47,406 nucleotides of DNA from Bacteroidales bacterium (GTDB lineage Bacteria; Bacteroidota; Bacteroidia; Bacteroidales; Marinilabiliaceae), in the NCBI GenBank assembly GCA_012838865.1, contig DUOK01000175.1, positions 1 through 47,406 of the forward strand. Direction: 5' to 3'. Below the pieces are notes generated by a model, which saw only the letters and a program-made list of their open reading frames with translations, ran no database searches and was not told the DNA's origin. Positions 26,602 to 36,901 of this stretch are shown here, piece after piece. A program made the position numbers and the translations under genes. Position 1 is the stretch's first letter, and every line of letters starts with the position of its first letter.

Positions 26602-28002
26602 TTGGCTGGAAAAACACTTTTCGACAAAATCTGGGAGAAACATGTTGTCAACAACGTAGAAGGAGGACCCAGTGTATTGTACATCGACCGCCATTTGATT
26701 CACGAGGTAACCAGTCCTCAGGCGTTCGCAGGCTTAAAAGCAAGAGGGATTAAGGTCGCCCGGCCCGAAAAAACCGTGGCCACCCCCGACCACAACATCC
26801 CCACCATGGAACAGCACCTGCCCATCCACGATGAGCTGAGTCGCTTCCAGGTGAACAAACTCAAAGAAAACTGTGAAGCCAACGGCATAACCATGTACGG
26901 TTTAACGCATCCTTACAACGGCATTGTGCACGTAATAGGACCGGAATTGGGTCTTACCCGTCCGGGCATGACCATTGTGTGTGGCGACAGTCACACCTCT
27001 ACCCACGGGGCCTTCGGCAGCATTGCCTTTGGTATTGGCACCAGCGAAGTAGAGATGGTGCTGGCCACCCAGTGCCTCATGCAATCGCGTCCCAAAACCA
27101 TGCGCATCAACGTAGAAGGCGAGCTGCAAAAAGGCGTGACCTCCAAAGACATCGTCCTCTACATCATTTCTCAAATCTCCACCGGAGGCGCCACCGGCTA
27201 CTTCGTGGAATTTGCCGGATCGACCATTCGTAAGCTCTCCATGGAGGCCCGCATGACCATCTGCAACATGAGTATTGAGATGGGTGCCCGCGGCGGCATG
27301 ATTGCCCCCGACGAAACCACCATTGAGTACGTTAAAGGCCGCGAATTTGCCCCCAAGGGCGCCGAGTGGGACAAGGCGGTAGCCGAATGGCGCCAGCTGC
27401 CCAGCGACCCCGATGCCGTATTCGACAAAGAGTTGACCTTTAAGGCCGAAGACATTGAGCCGATGATTACCTACGGCACCAATCCCGGTATGGGCATCGG
27501 CATCAGCGCCCACATTCCCAAGGTTGAGGACATCGAGAAAGCTTCACAAAACAGCTTTAAAAAGTCGCTCCAGTACATGGGCTACCAACCCGATGAGCCC
27601 ATGATAGGCAAAAAAGTGGACTACGTATTTGTCGGCAGCTGTACCAACGGGCGCATCGAAGACCTGCGCGCCTTCGCCGCCTTTGTAAAAGGCAAAAAGA
27701 AGGCCGACAACGTGACCGCCTGGATCGTTCCCGGCAGTAAGCAGGTCGAGAAGCAAGCCATTGAAGAAGGACTGCGCGACATCCTCGAGGAAGCAGGTTT
27801 TTACCTGCGTCAGCCCGGCTGTTCGGCCTGTCTGGCCATGAACGACGACAAAATTCCGGAAGGTCAGTACGCCGTAAGTACCTCCAACCGGAACTTCGAA
27901 GGCCGTCAGGGACCCGGTGCCCGCACCATGCTGGCCAGTCCCCTTACCGCCGCAGCCACCGCCATCAACGGCGTCATCACCGACCCGCGGACCATGCTGT
28001 AA
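26602..28002 (+). CDS. leuC: 3-isopropylmalate dehydratase large subunit (TTG start)
   Basis: [68 protein letters not shown]. Frame opens with TTG. Confidence 0.96.
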   Translation: MAGKTLFDKIWEKHVVNNVEGGPSVLYIDRHLIHEVTSPQAFAGLKARGIKVARPEKTVATPDHNIPTMEQHLPIHDELSRFQVNKLKENCEANGITMYGLTHPYNGIVHVIGPELGLTRPGMTIVCGDSHTSTHGAFGSIAFGIGTSEVEMVLATQCLMQSRPKTMRINVEGELQKGVTSKDIVLYIISQISTGGATGYFVEFAGSTIRKLSMEARMTICNMSIEMGARGGMIAPDETTIEYVKGREFAPKGAEWDKAVAEWRQLPSDPDAVFDKELTFKAEDIEPMITYGTNPGMGIGISAHIPKVEDIEKASQNSFKKSLQYMGYQPDEPMIGKKVDYVFVGSCTNGRIEDLRAFAAFVKGKKKADNVTAWIVPGSKQVEKQAIEEGLRDILEEAGFYLRQPGCSACLAMNDDKIPEGQYAVSTSNRNFEGRQGPGARTMLASPLTAAATAINGVITDPRTML

Positions 28003-28103
28003 ATCGTTGAAAAACAAGAATCATTAACACCTGTCGTGCAGCCCCCACCGCTCCCCGAAAAGGAAGTGGTGAGGAGGCCCACCGGCACTTAAAAACAAAA
28101 ACA

Positions 28104-28697
28104 ATGCCCATAGATAAATTTGTCACCCTGGAATCGCCCGCCGTGCCGCTGCCCATCGAGAATGTGGACACCGACCAGATCATTCCGGCGCGCTTCTTAA
28201 AAGCCACCACCCGCGAAGGGTTTGGCGACAACCTGTTTTGCGACTGGCGTTACGACAAAAACGGCCAACCCAAAGCCGATTTTGTACTGAACGACCCCAC
28301 CTACAGCGGCCAGATTTTGGTAGCCGGAAAAAACTTCGGCAGCGGATCGAGCCGCGAGCACGCCGCCTGGGCCATTGGTGGCTACGGCTTTAAAGCCGTA
28401 GTGTCCAGCTTCTTTGCCGACATCTTCAAGAACAACGCCCTCAACAACGGCATCCTGCCCGTGCAGATTTCCGATGCCTTTTTGGCGCAGCTCTTCGAAG
28501 CCATCGAAAAAGACCCGAAAGTCAAAATCAAAATCGATCTCGAAAACCAAAGCATCTCGGTGCCCGCCACCGGCATTTCCGAGGACTTCGACATCAATCC
28601 CTACAAGAAAAAATGTCTGCTCAACGGATACGACGACATCGACTATCTGTTCAGCATCAAAGACGAGATCGCGGCCTGGGAAAAGGCTGCACAATAA
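28104..28697 (+). CDS. leuD: 3-isopropylmalate dehydratase small subunit
   Basis: [56 protein letters not shown]. Confidence 0.97.
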   Translation: MPIDKFVTLESPAVPLPIENVDTDQIIPARFLKATTREGFGDNLFCDWRYDKNGQPKADFVLNDPTYSGQILVAGKNFGSGSSREHAAWAIGGYGFKAVVSSFFADIFKNNALNNGILPVQISDAFLAQLFEAIEKDPKVKIKIDLENQSISVPATGISEDFDINPYKKKCLLNGYDDIDYLFSIKDEIAAWEKAAQ

Positions 28698-28709
28698 GCA
28701 CCTTCCAGC

Positions 28710-28751
28710 GGGGACCGCTTTTTCGGAGTCTCCTCCGAAAAAGCGGTCCCC
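28710..28751 (+). repeat. Perfect 19-bp inverted repeat (hairpin) in the leuD-leuA2 intergenic region
   Basis: GGGGACCGCTTTTTCGGAG (28710-28728) TCTC CTCCGAAAAAGCGGTCCCC (28733-28751); no T-tract follows. Confidence 0.95.
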
Positions 28752-28776
28752 TTAACCAACATCCAAAACCTTCAAA

Positions 28777-30327
28777 ATGCCAAGCATGAACCTTATCGAA
28801 GTAATGGATACCACCCTGCGCGACGGGGAACAAACCACCGGGGTATCATTCAGCGAAGCCGAAAAGCTGGCCATCGCCCGCCTCTTGCTCGACGAGCTGA
28901 AAGTCAACCGCCTCGAAGTGGCCTCGGCAAGGGTCTCGGAAGGGGAATTCAGAGCCGTTCAGCGCATCACCCAGTGGGCCGCCAAAAACAACTGTCTCGA
29001 CAAAATAGAAATCCTCGGTTTTGTCGACGGCGAGGTCTCCCTCAACTGGATAGAAGCCGCCGGTGGCAAGGTCCTGAACCTGCTGACCAAAGGCTCGCTC
29101 AAGCACGTACAAAGTCAGCTTCGAAAAACACCCGAACAGCACCTGGCCGACATCCAGGGCGTACTGGCCGAAGCCGAAAAACGCGGCATCACCGTCAACG
29201 TTTACCTCGAGGATTGGTCCAACGGCATGCTCAGCTCCCGCGACTACATCTTTTTTATGGTCGATGCCCTCAGCAAAACCAAAGTAAAACGCATCATGCT
29301 GCCCGACACCCTCGGCATTTTCAGTCCCGACCAGACCTGGGAAGCCTGTAAGGCCATGTGCGATCGTTACCCCGGGGTGCATTTCGATTTTCATGCCCAC
29401 AACGACTACGACTTTTCCGTGGCCAATGTGTACATGGCCCTCAAAGCCGGCGTACGCGGGGTACACACCACCGTCAACGGACTGGGCGAAAGAGCCGGCA
29501 ACGCCCCTTTGGCCAGTGTACTGGGCATGATGAACGACCATTTGAAAATCACCAACAGCCTCAACGAGGCCAAGCTCAACCAGGTCTCGCGCATGGTCGA
29601 ATCCTTCAGCGGCGTGCGCATCCCCGGCAACAAGCCCCTCACCGGCGAATACGTCTTTACCCAGTGCAGCGGCGTGCATGCCGACGGCGACAAAAAAGAC
29701 AACCTCTACTTCAACCAACTCATGCCCGAACGTTTCGGCCGCGTGCGGCGCTATGCTCTGGGCAAGACCTCCGGCAAGGCCAACATCCTCAAAAACCTCG
29801 AAGAACTGGGCATCGAACTGGGTCCAGAGGACATGAAAAAAGTGACTCAGCGCGTAATAGAGCTGGGCGACAAAAAAGAAAACGTATCGACCGAGGACCT
29901 GCCCTACATCATCAGCGATGTACTCAAAAACGGAGGAACCCGCGAAAACATCCGCCTGCTCAACTACAGCCTCAACCTGGTGCGTAAAATGAAACCCACC
30001 GCCAGCATCCGGCTGATGATACACAAAGACACCTATTTCGAGAGTGCCGTAGGCGACGGCCAGTACGACGCCTTTATGAAGGCCCTCTGGAAAATATACG
30101 AGCGCCTGGGCAAAGACCATCCCTTGCTGACCGACTACATGGTGAGCATTCCCCCCGGCGGTAAGACCGACGCCCTGGTGGAGACCGTCATCACCTGGGA
30201 TTTTAAAGGTCAGGAATTTAAGACACGGGGACTGGATCCCGACCAGACCGAAGCGGCCATCAAGGCCACCATTAAAATGCTCAACATCATCGAAAACGAC
30301 GACTTCAAATTCAAAGACCAGAAATAA
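28777..30327 (+). CDS. Second isopropylmalate/citramalate synthase-family enzyme (candidate (R)-citramalate synthase)
   Basis: [93 protein letters not shown]-terminal LeuA regulatory domain. Divergent from the adjacent leuA. Confidence 0.88.
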   Translation: MPSMNLIEVMDTTLRDGEQTTGVSFSEAEKLAIARLLLDELKVNRLEVASARVSEGEFRAVQRITQWAAKNNCLDKIEILGFVDGEVSLNWIEAAGGKVLNLLTKGSLKHVQSQLRKTPEQHLADIQGVLAEAEKRGITVNVYLEDWSNGMLSSRDYIFFMVDALSKTKVKRIMLPDTLGIFSPDQTWEACKAMCDRYPGVHFDFHAHNDYDFSVANVYMALKAGVRGVHTTVNGLGERAGNAPLASVLGMMNDHLKITNSLNEAKLNQVSRMVESFSGVRIPGNKPLTGEYVFTQCSGVHADGDKKDNLYFNQLMPERFGRVRRYALGKTSGKANILKNLEELGIELGPEDMKKVTQRVIELGDKKENVSTEDLPYIISDVLKNGGTRENIRLLNYSLNLVRKMKPTASIRLMIHKDTYFESAVGDGQYDAFMKALWKIYERLGKDHPLLTDYMVSIPPGGKTDALVETVITWDFKGQEFKTRGLDPDQTEAAIKATIKMLNIIENDDFKFKDQK

Positions 30328-30354
30328 AACACAATAACAAATAATTTTAGATAC

Positions 30355-31419
30355 ATGAAGCTCAACATTGCAGTGCTCGCCGGCGACGGCATAGGACCAG
30401 AAATCATAGCCCAGGCCATAAAAGTAGTCGACGCCGTATGCGCCAAAAAAGGCCACGAAGTCACTTATCAGGAAGCCCTTACCGGCGCCGCCGCCATCGA
30501 TGCCCTAGGCGATCCTTACCCCGACAGTACCCACCAGATTTGTCTCGCTGCCGACGCCGTACTCTTCGGCGCCATCGGTCACCCCAAATTCGACAACGAC
30601 CCCACCGCCAAAGTGCGGCCTGAGCAGGGACTGCTGCGCATGCGCAAGCAACTTGGTCTCTATGCCAACCTGCGTCCGGTAGAAACCTTCCCCTCGCTGC
30701 TGCACAAGTCGCCCCTGCGCAGAGACCTGGTTGAAGGCGCCGATTTTATGTGCATCCGTGAACTCACCGGCGGCATCTATTTTGGTGAAAAAGGCCGCAG
30801 CGAAGACGGCAACACCGCCTTCGACAACTGCGTGTACACCCGTCCCGAAATTGAGCGCATCCTTAAACTCGGCTTCGAGTACGCCATGAAGCGCAACAAA
30901 AAGCTCACCGTAGTCGACAAAGCCAACGTACTGGAGACCTCCCGCCTCTGGCGCCAAATTGCCCAGGAAATGGCCCCCGACTACCCCGAAGTGGACACCC
31001 AGTACATGTTCGTGGACAACGCCGCCATGCAGCTGATCCAATGGCCCAAAAACTTCGACGTAATGGTGACCGAGAACATGTTCGGCGACATCCTGACCGA
31101 CGAGGCCTCCGTCATCACCGGCTCACTGGGCCTGCTGCCCTCCGCCTCCATTGGACTGCATACCAGCGTATTTGAGCCCATCCACGGCTCCTATCCCCAG
31201 GCCGCCGGCAAAGACATCGCCAACCCCGTAGCCACCGTGCTTTCGGCCGCCCTGATGTTCGAGTACGCCTTCGACCTGAAAGAAGAAGCCGCCCTCATCC
31301 GCCAGGCCGTCAATGCCTCCCTGGAGCAGAACTTCGTAACCGAAGACATCGACAAGGCCCAGGCCAAAAAGACCTCCGAAGTGGGCGACTGGCTGGCCAA
31401 CTACATCAGCAAAGCCTGA
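30355..31419 (+). CDS. leuB: 3-isopropylmalate dehydrogenase
   Basis: [73 protein letters not shown]. Confidence 0.97.
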   Translation: MKLNIAVLAGDGIGPEIIAQAIKVVDAVCAKKGHEVTYQEALTGAAAIDALGDPYPDSTHQICLAADAVLFGAIGHPKFDNDPTAKVRPEQGLLRMRKQLGLYANLRPVETFPSLLHKSPLRRDLVEGADFMCIRELTGGIYFGEKGRSEDGNTAFDNCVYTRPEIERILKLGFEYAMKRNKKLTVVDKANVLETSRLWRQIAQEMAPDYPEVDTQYMFVDNAAMQLIQWPKNFDVMVTENMFGDILTDEASVITGSLGLLPSASIGLHTSVFEPIHGSYPQAAGKDIANPVATVLSAALMFEYAFDLKEEAALIRQAVNASLEQNFVTEDIDKAQAKKTSEVGDWLANYISKA

Positions 31420-31445
31420 TAAAATTTTCATCCAAAACCAGCATG

Positions 31446-31484
31446 CAGCGGGACCCCTCCATGAGGCCGGTCCCGCTGTCTTTT
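31446..31484 (+). terminator. Terminator after leuB (end of ilv-leu cluster)
   Basis: CAGCGGGACC / GGTCCCGCTG stem enclosing CCTC-cat-GAGG, followed by TCTTTTAT. Confidence 0.75.
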
Positions 31485-31530
31485 ATACAAAAGCAATTTC
31501 CCGTATATTTACAGCACAAAAACAACAACT

Positions 31531-32655
31531 ATGCTGCGCTACCTAAGCATCCTTTTACTGCTCAGCCTTTGGGCCTGCAGCGACCCCACTCCTCAGGCCC
31601 CCCTCTACGGCACCTTTTGGGGCGGCGAAGGCAGTCGCCTGATCCTGCGCTCGGTGCATGGCGCCAAAGCCGTCAGCGACACCCTGCTCATCGACCACCA
31701 GGGCAATTTCCTGTGGCAACCCGACACCCTGCTTCCGGGCTTTTACCAGCTCGAAAAGCAGAGCGGCAAACAGCTTAGCTTCCTTCTTACCGGAACAGCG
31801 CCCATCCAAATAGACGCCCAATACCTTACTTTTCCGGAGCAATGTCAAACCTCAGGCCCCTCCTATTGCCGGGAACTCAAAACCATTGACGAACTCAGTG
31901 CGCACTGGCAACAGGCCCTGCTCTCCACCAGTCGGTCCCTGCGCGACTCCGCCTGGCAGCCCACGCCGGCCAACACCCATGCCCTTCAGCTTCAGCTCGA
32001 CAGCGTCACCACCCACTTTCAACAACAGGTCCTGGAAGCGGCCGACCATCCTCTGGTCCGCCTCTATGCCCTCCTGCAAAAGAGCGGACAACGCCCCCTC
32101 TTTCATCCCTGGGAGCAGCGGCAACACTATTTTGCCGTGGACAGTCAGCTGCGCGACTACCTTTACATCGAAGAAGTGGCCCTCTTTCACCAGAACACCC
32201 GCGAACTCCTGCAACGCGAACAAAAAGCCCAGACCCTGGAAGCGGGACAAACCCTGCCCGAATTGCTGTTGACCATCGACCAGGGCGACAGCCTCCTGAC
32301 CAGCCATCTGCGGGGACAGACCGCCCTGCTCCTCTTTTTCAACCGCCAGGATGCCCGCAGCCGGGCCCATTACAAGGAAAGCCACGAAATGCTGCAGGAC
32401 TTCCGCCGGAGCCCCCTGCACATCCACCTTTTTCACACCGACAGTCTGCCCCCCAACCAGCTGTACGACCTTCGTCCCCTGCCCCAGGTCCACTACCATC
32501 AACTCAGCCCCGAAAGAAGCACCCAACTGCTTCAGGAAGGCCTCCTTGTGCAGCAACCCGCCAGTCTCCTCCTCACCGCGGAGGGACGCATCGCCGCCCG
32601 CAACCTGTGGGGAGCAGATCTCCGCCTTGGCCTCGAACAATTACTCCAAAAATAA
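31531..32655 (+). CDS. Lipoprotein with thioredoxin-like C-terminal region lacking CXXC
   Basis: Lipobox LLLLSLWAC; C-term TALLLFFNRQDARSRAHYKESHEMLQDF resembles a TlpA-like fold without cysteines. Confidence 0.6.
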   Translation: MLRYLSILLLLSLWACSDPTPQAPLYGTFWGGEGSRLILRSVHGAKAVSDTLLIDHQGNFLWQPDTLLPGFYQLEKQSGKQLSFLLTGTAPIQIDAQYLTFPEQCQTSGPSYCRELKTIDELSAHWQQALLSTSRSLRDSAWQPTPANTHALQLQLDSVTTHFQQQVLEAADHPLVRLYALLQKSGQRPLFHPWEQRQHYFAVDSQLRDYLYIEEVALFHQNTRELLQREQKAQTLEAGQTLPELLLTIDQGDSLLTSHLRGQTALLLFFNRQDARSRAHYKESHEMLQDFRRSPLHIHLFHTDSLPPNQLYDLRPLPQVHYHQLSPERSTQLLQEGLLVQQPASLLLTAEGRIAARNLWGADLRLGLEQLLQK

Positions 32656-32690
32656 ACTTATCTTTACCGCGCAATAAACACGCAAGCATC

Positions 32691-33854
32691 ATGAAGTACC
32701 ACATCCTTTGGCTCCTCAGCCTCCTCTTTATCACAGCCTGCAACGGCAAAGACAGTTTCACCATCAGCGGCACCATCGACCAGGCCAATGGAGATATGCT
32801 CTATCTCTACCGTATGGATTTGAGTGGCGACGTAGTGCTGGACAGCACCCAACTCAAGGGCAAGGGCAACTTCCGCTTTAAGCAGGCCCCACTCACCGAG
32901 CCCACCTTTTTAAAACTGGCCCTTTCGCCCCGCCGTTTCATCACCCTTTTGGGCGACAGCACCGAACACATTAAAGTTGAAAGTCAGGCCGACCGCTTTG
33001 CCTCCAACTACAGCGTTCGTAATTCCATCGGTTCACAGCACGTACAACTGTTGCAGAAGAGCGCCGCTCAGCTGCGTCAGCATACCGACAGCCTCATTGC
33101 CTATTACCAGAACTTGCCCACAGAAGAGCAAGAAAAGGAACTGGAAAGAATCAGCAACGAGCTGCGCGAATTAATCGCCGACTACAAAGCACGCACCGGA
33201 AAATTCATCATGGACAATCACCTGTCCTTTGCCAGTTATTACGCCCTCTTTCTCACGCTGAGCGACGACAATCAGATACTTAATGTCATGGATCGCGACG
33301 ACCAGCTGTACTTTGCCACCCTGGCCACCAGTCTCAACCAACGCTATCCCGAATCGGCCCGCGTTCGTCAGCTCTACGACATGGTCCTGGCTGTAAAACA
33401 GGACGAACGCAGAGCACAACTGCTCGAATTCATCAACCAGTCCGAAGGTTCCGGAGCCCCCGAACTGAGCGTCCCCAATCTGCAAGGCCAGGAAATCAGT
33501 CTCGCTTCCCTTAAAGGGAAAGTGGTGCTGCTCTCCTTCTCCGCCTCCTGGGACCAGGCCTCCGTGCGGGAAAACCGTGCCCTCAAGGGCATCTATCAAC
33601 GTCATCAGAACCGTGGTTTTGAGGTCTACCAGGTGGGACTCGAGCGCAGTCGCGTTTTGTGGGAAGCCTATTTGGCTCAGGAAGAACTGCCCTGGATCAA
33701 CGTATCTGAACTCACCCATACCTCATCCTTTGCTGCCCGCACCTACAATGTGCAGCGCATCCCTGCCAACTACCTGCTCGACCGGGAAGGCAACATCATA
33801 GGCAAGGATCTCTTTGGCAGCCGCCTCGAAGAAAAGCTCAGAGAAGTGCTCTGA
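32691..33854 (+). CDS. TlpA-family thioredoxin-like lipoprotein, DUF4369-like N-terminus, no CXXC
   Basis: MKYHILWLLSLLFITAC lipobox; FTISGTIDQANGDMLYLYRMD; GKVVLLSFSASWDQASVRENRALKGIYQRHQNRGFEVYQVGLERSRVLWEAYLAQEELPWINV. Start moved from 32607 to 32691. Confidence 0.8.
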   Translation: MKYHILWLLSLLFITACNGKDSFTISGTIDQANGDMLYLYRMDLSGDVVLDSTQLKGKGNFRFKQAPLTEPTFLKLALSPRRFITLLGDSTEHIKVESQADRFASNYSVRNSIGSQHVQLLQKSAAQLRQHTDSLIAYYQNLPTEEQEKELERISNELRELIADYKARTGKFIMDNHLSFASYYALFLTLSDDNQILNVMDRDDQLYFATLATSLNQRYPESARVRQLYDMVLAVKQDERRAQLLEFINQSEGSGAPELSVPNLQGQEISLASLKGKVVLLSFSASWDQASVRENRALKGIYQRHQNRGFEVYQVGLERSRVLWEAYLAQEELPWINVSELTHTSSFAARTYNVQRIPANYLLDREGNIIGKDLFGSRLEEKLREVL

Positions 33855-33885
33855 TGCTTAAGTTTCACAAGACCGGGAAAGAAAT

Positions 33886-34635
33886 TTGAAAGTCAGTAAA
33901 AGCATATACTTTGCCTCCGACGTGCACCTGGGCGCCCCCGGCATCCGGAATCCGCGCGAACACGAACGCCGCTTTGTAAGCTGGCTCGACAGCATCCGCG
34001 ACAGCGCCGAAGAAATCTATTTACTGGGCGACATCTTCGACTTCTGGTTTGAGTACCGTAAGGCCATCCCCAAAGGCTACACCCGCTTTTTGGGCAAGCT
34101 CTGCGAGCTGACCGATGCCGGCATCCCCGTTCACTTTTTTACCGGCAACCACGACATTTGGGTTTTCGACTATTTGCCCGCAGAAACCGGCGTACAAGTC
34201 CATTACGGTCCCCTGATCAAAGACTTCAACGGCAAGCGTTTTTACCTGGCCCATGGCGACGGACTCAGTCCCCACGAAAAAGCTTACCGACGATTAAAAG
34301 CCATTTTCACCAACAAAATGGCGCAAAGACTGTTTCGTAGTATACACCCCGACCTCGGCATTGCCCTGGCCACATTCTGGTCGCGCAAAAGCCGTGAAAA
34401 AAACGAGGACCCCCACGAAGCTGCCTTCAAAGGAGAAGACAAGGAGTGGCTCATTTTGTGGGCCAAAAGCCTTTTGCAGCAGGAGCACTACGATTACTTT
34501 GTATTTGGGCACCGGCACATCGACAAACGATTACAGCTGAACCCGCAAAGTGAATTGATTTACCTGGGCGACTGGGTGAGCCGTTTCAGCTATGGAGAGT
34601 GGGACGGCAAGACCTTCCACCTCCGTTATTTTTAA
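33886..34635 (+). CDS. lpxH: UDP-2,3-diacylglucosamine diphosphatase / LpxH-like metallophosphoesterase (TTG start)
   Basis: IYFASDVHLGAP; YLLGDIFDFWFEYRKAIPKGYTRFLGKL; FTGNHDIW; FVFGHRH. Confidence 0.85.
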   Translation: MKVSKSIYFASDVHLGAPGIRNPREHERRFVSWLDSIRDSAEEIYLLGDIFDFWFEYRKAIPKGYTRFLGKLCELTDAGIPVHFFTGNHDIWVFDYLPAETGVQVHYGPLIKDFNGKRFYLAHGDGLSPHEKAYRRLKAIFTNKMAQRLFRSIHPDLGIALATFWSRKSREKNEDPHEAAFKGEDKEWLILWAKSLLQQEHYDYFVFGHRHIDKRLQLNPQSELIYLGDWVSRFSYGEWDGKTFHLRYF

Positions 34636-34664
34636 GCGCAAAACCAACCAATTTTAATAAGTAC

Positions 34665-35747
34665 ATGTTTGCACAACCATCCATTTATGCCGTCATAACC
34701 GGCTCAGGCAGTTATATCCCGCCTGTAGTAGTGAAGAACGAAGCCTTCGAAAGCAGCGTTTTCATGAACGAAGACGGCAGCAAAATTGAGACTCCGGGGC
34801 CTGAAATCACCCGGAAATTTGAACAGATTACCGACATCGTTGAACGCCGCGTAGCGCCACCGGAAGTCCAGACTTCAGATATGGCCACCTTTGCTGCCCA
34901 AACAGCCATTGCCGATGCCGGTATCGATCCCGAAACCATCGACTACATCATTGTGGCCCACAACCTGGGCGATATGAAACACGGGTCACTCTATCCCGAT
35001 ATCCTGCCCACCCTATCGTCGCGCGTGAAGAAAAAATTGGGCATCAAAAGCCACAAAGCCGTGGCCTACGACATTACCTTTGGCTGTCCCGGGTGGACCC
35101 AGGCCATGATTCAGGCCAACTACTACATCAAATCGGGCGATGCCAAAACCGTCCTGGTCATTGGAGCCGACACCATCAGTCGCTCCTCGGACCCCCACGA
35201 CCGCGACCGCATGATTTTTTCAGACGGTGCCGGAGCAGCCATCCTTCAGGCCCGCGAAAGCGACACCCCGGTGGGCATGCTTAAGCATGTGGTACGTACC
35301 GATACCGAGGACTACCTCGACCTGTTGCAGATGGGCCCTTCCTACAATCCGGAGCAGGACGGCATCTACCTGAAAATGCTGGGGCGCAAGTTGTACAACT
35401 ACGCCCTCACCTACGTGCCCCTGGTGGCCCAGGAGTGCCTCGTTAAAAACGGCCTACAGCTCAGCGATGTCAAAAAAGTACTCATCCACCAGGCCAATGC
35501 CAAAATGGACGAAGCCATCTTGAAACGCATATTCCGCCTCTATGGCGAAAAAAATGTGGACCTGCAGGTGATGCCCATGACCATACGTACCCTGGGCAAC
35601 AGCAGCGTAGCCACGGTACCCACCCTTTACGACCTACTGGTAAAAGGAAAACTGGAAGGCCACAGTGCCGCTTCGGGCGACCATCTGATGATGACTTCGG
35701 TTGGTGCCGGCATGAACATCAATGCCTTTATGTACCGCATGCCCTAA
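34665..35747 (+). CDS. fabH: 3-oxoacyl-ACP synthase III family protein
   Basis: VITGSGSYIPPVVVKN; AYDITFGCPGWTQAMIQANYYIKSGDAKTVLVIGADTISR; FSDGAGAAILQA; VLIHQANAKMDEAI. Confidence 0.85.
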   Translation: MFAQPSIYAVITGSGSYIPPVVVKNEAFESSVFMNEDGSKIETPGPEITRKFEQITDIVERRVAPPEVQTSDMATFAAQTAIADAGIDPETIDYIIVAHNLGDMKHGSLYPDILPTLSSRVKKKLGIKSHKAVAYDITFGCPGWTQAMIQANYYIKSGDAKTVLVIGADTISRSSDPHDRDRMIFSDGAGAAILQARESDTPVGMLKHVVRTDTEDYLDLLQMGPSYNPEQDGIYLKMLGRKLYNYALTYVPLVAQECLVKNGLQLSDVKKVLIHQANAKMDEAILKRIFRLYGEKNVDLQVMPMTIRTLGNSSVATVPTLYDLLVKGKLEGHSAASGDHLMMTSVGAGMNINAFMYRMP

Positions 35748-35771
35748 GCACGGCGGCACCGAATAAGCACG

Positions 35772-35801
35772 ACGACCGTCTGCCCCCGGGCAGGCGGTCG
35801 T
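35772..35801. terminator. Terminator-like hairpin between convergent fabH-like and GT2 genes
   Basis: ACGACCG-T-CTGCC-CCCG-GGCAG-G-CGGTCGT, near-perfect stem. Confidence 0.6.
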
Positions 35802-35802
35802 T

Positions 35803-36900
35803 CTATTTCCATTTGGGGGTCGACAACAAGCCCCCTAAAGCCGACAGCAACAACAAAAAGGGATGAAAAAGGGAAAACAGCACATGCCGACCCGTCGGAT
35901 AGTCCGCATCCAAAAAGCGAAAACCTTCCCGCAATAAAAGTCCGTCGACCACCGCTTTAATTCCAAAGGCCAACACCGGCCACCAGGGCGAACAGGCCCC
36001 CAAAAGTGCACCCGCCACCAGAGCCAGCAGCCACAAATTACTCAGAAACACCACCCCGGCAAGACCCAGTGAGGCCCCATCTTTGTATGCACGCGCCTTA
36101 CCGCCCCAGCGCATCCGCTGCCGCAGATAAGCAGGCAGACTCCCACCCACAGGAGTCTCCACCACGGCGGCAGCATCCTTCACAAATACAATGCGCTTGT
36201 GGGCCGACTTAAAGGCATGCAGCAAAAACACATCGTCGCCCGAAGCCCAAGCCTGTCCCCCCACACGGTCTCTAAGCTCAAAATAAGCACTGCGCCGAAA
36301 AGCCATAGAAGCCGCACTACAAAAAACCGGCATGCCCAACAAAGCCGCCCCCGCCCCGCTCAACTGCAAAGCCATATAATCAGCCGATTCAAAAGCCCCA
36401 AACAGGCCCCCTCCCGGCCGCATACGCACCAGACCGAATAAAAAATCGGCCTCCTGCGCAGTAAAAGCAGTCGCCACAGCCGCTACCCAGCCGGGCGCCG
36501 GCACACAATCGGCATCGGTCGTCAGCACCAGACTTCCCTTGCAACGATCAAAAGCGTGACGCAGCGCCTGCTTCTTCCCGCGAGCGGGCGAGCTCAGGAG
36601 AACAAAGCGCGCATCATCTGCCAGCTCCCGCCGCAGAAAAGCTGGTCCCCCATCCGAAGAACCATCGTCCACCAATAAAAATTCAAGTAAAGAATCGGGA
36701 TGGCTTTGTTCCCGTAAAGCCGCCACCAGAGCAGGCAAATGCTTTTCCTCATTGCGAAAGGGAACCACCACCGAAACCAGCGGTTCTTCCAATACGTCGG
36801 ACTGTCCCGACCCCTTTTCCCTTCTCCAACAGCGCCAGACCGCCCCAACAAAGCCCAGGTAAAGTAAAAAGGGAAGAAGGCCCCAGCACAAAACAAACAT
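35803..36900 (-). CDS. Glycosyltransferase family 2, membrane-bound
   Basis: PLVSVVVPFRNEEKHLPALVAAL; FLLVDDGSSDG; LVLTTDADCVPAPGWV; QRMRWGGKARAYKDG. Confidence 0.88.
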   Translation of the reverse strand: MFVLCWGLLPFLLYLGFVGAVWRCWRREKGSGQSDVLEEPLVSVVVPFRNEEKHLPALVAALREQSHPDSLLEFLLVDDGSSDGGPAFLRRELADDARFVLLSSPARGKKQALRHAFDRCKGSLVLTTDADCVPAPGWVAAVATAFTAQEADFLFGLVRMRPGGGLFGAFESADYMALQLSGAGAALLGMPVFCSAASMAFRRSAYFELRDRVGGQAWASGDDVFLLHAFKSAHKRIVFVKDAAAVVETPVGGSLPAYLRQRMRWGGKARAYKDGASLGLAGVVFLSNLWLLALVAGALLGACSPWWPVLAFGIKAVVDGLLLREGFRFLDADYPTGRHVLFSLFHPFLLLLSALGGLLSTPKWK

Positions 36901-36901
36901 C

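Noticed and set aside
28019-28095. Possible hairpin in the leuC-leuD spacer
   Set aside because: Pairing is imperfect and interrupted; not convincing by eye.
28846-30456. 536-aa minus-strand ORF opposite the second LeuA-family gene
   Set aside because: Antisense artefact; plus-strand enzyme motifs are clear.
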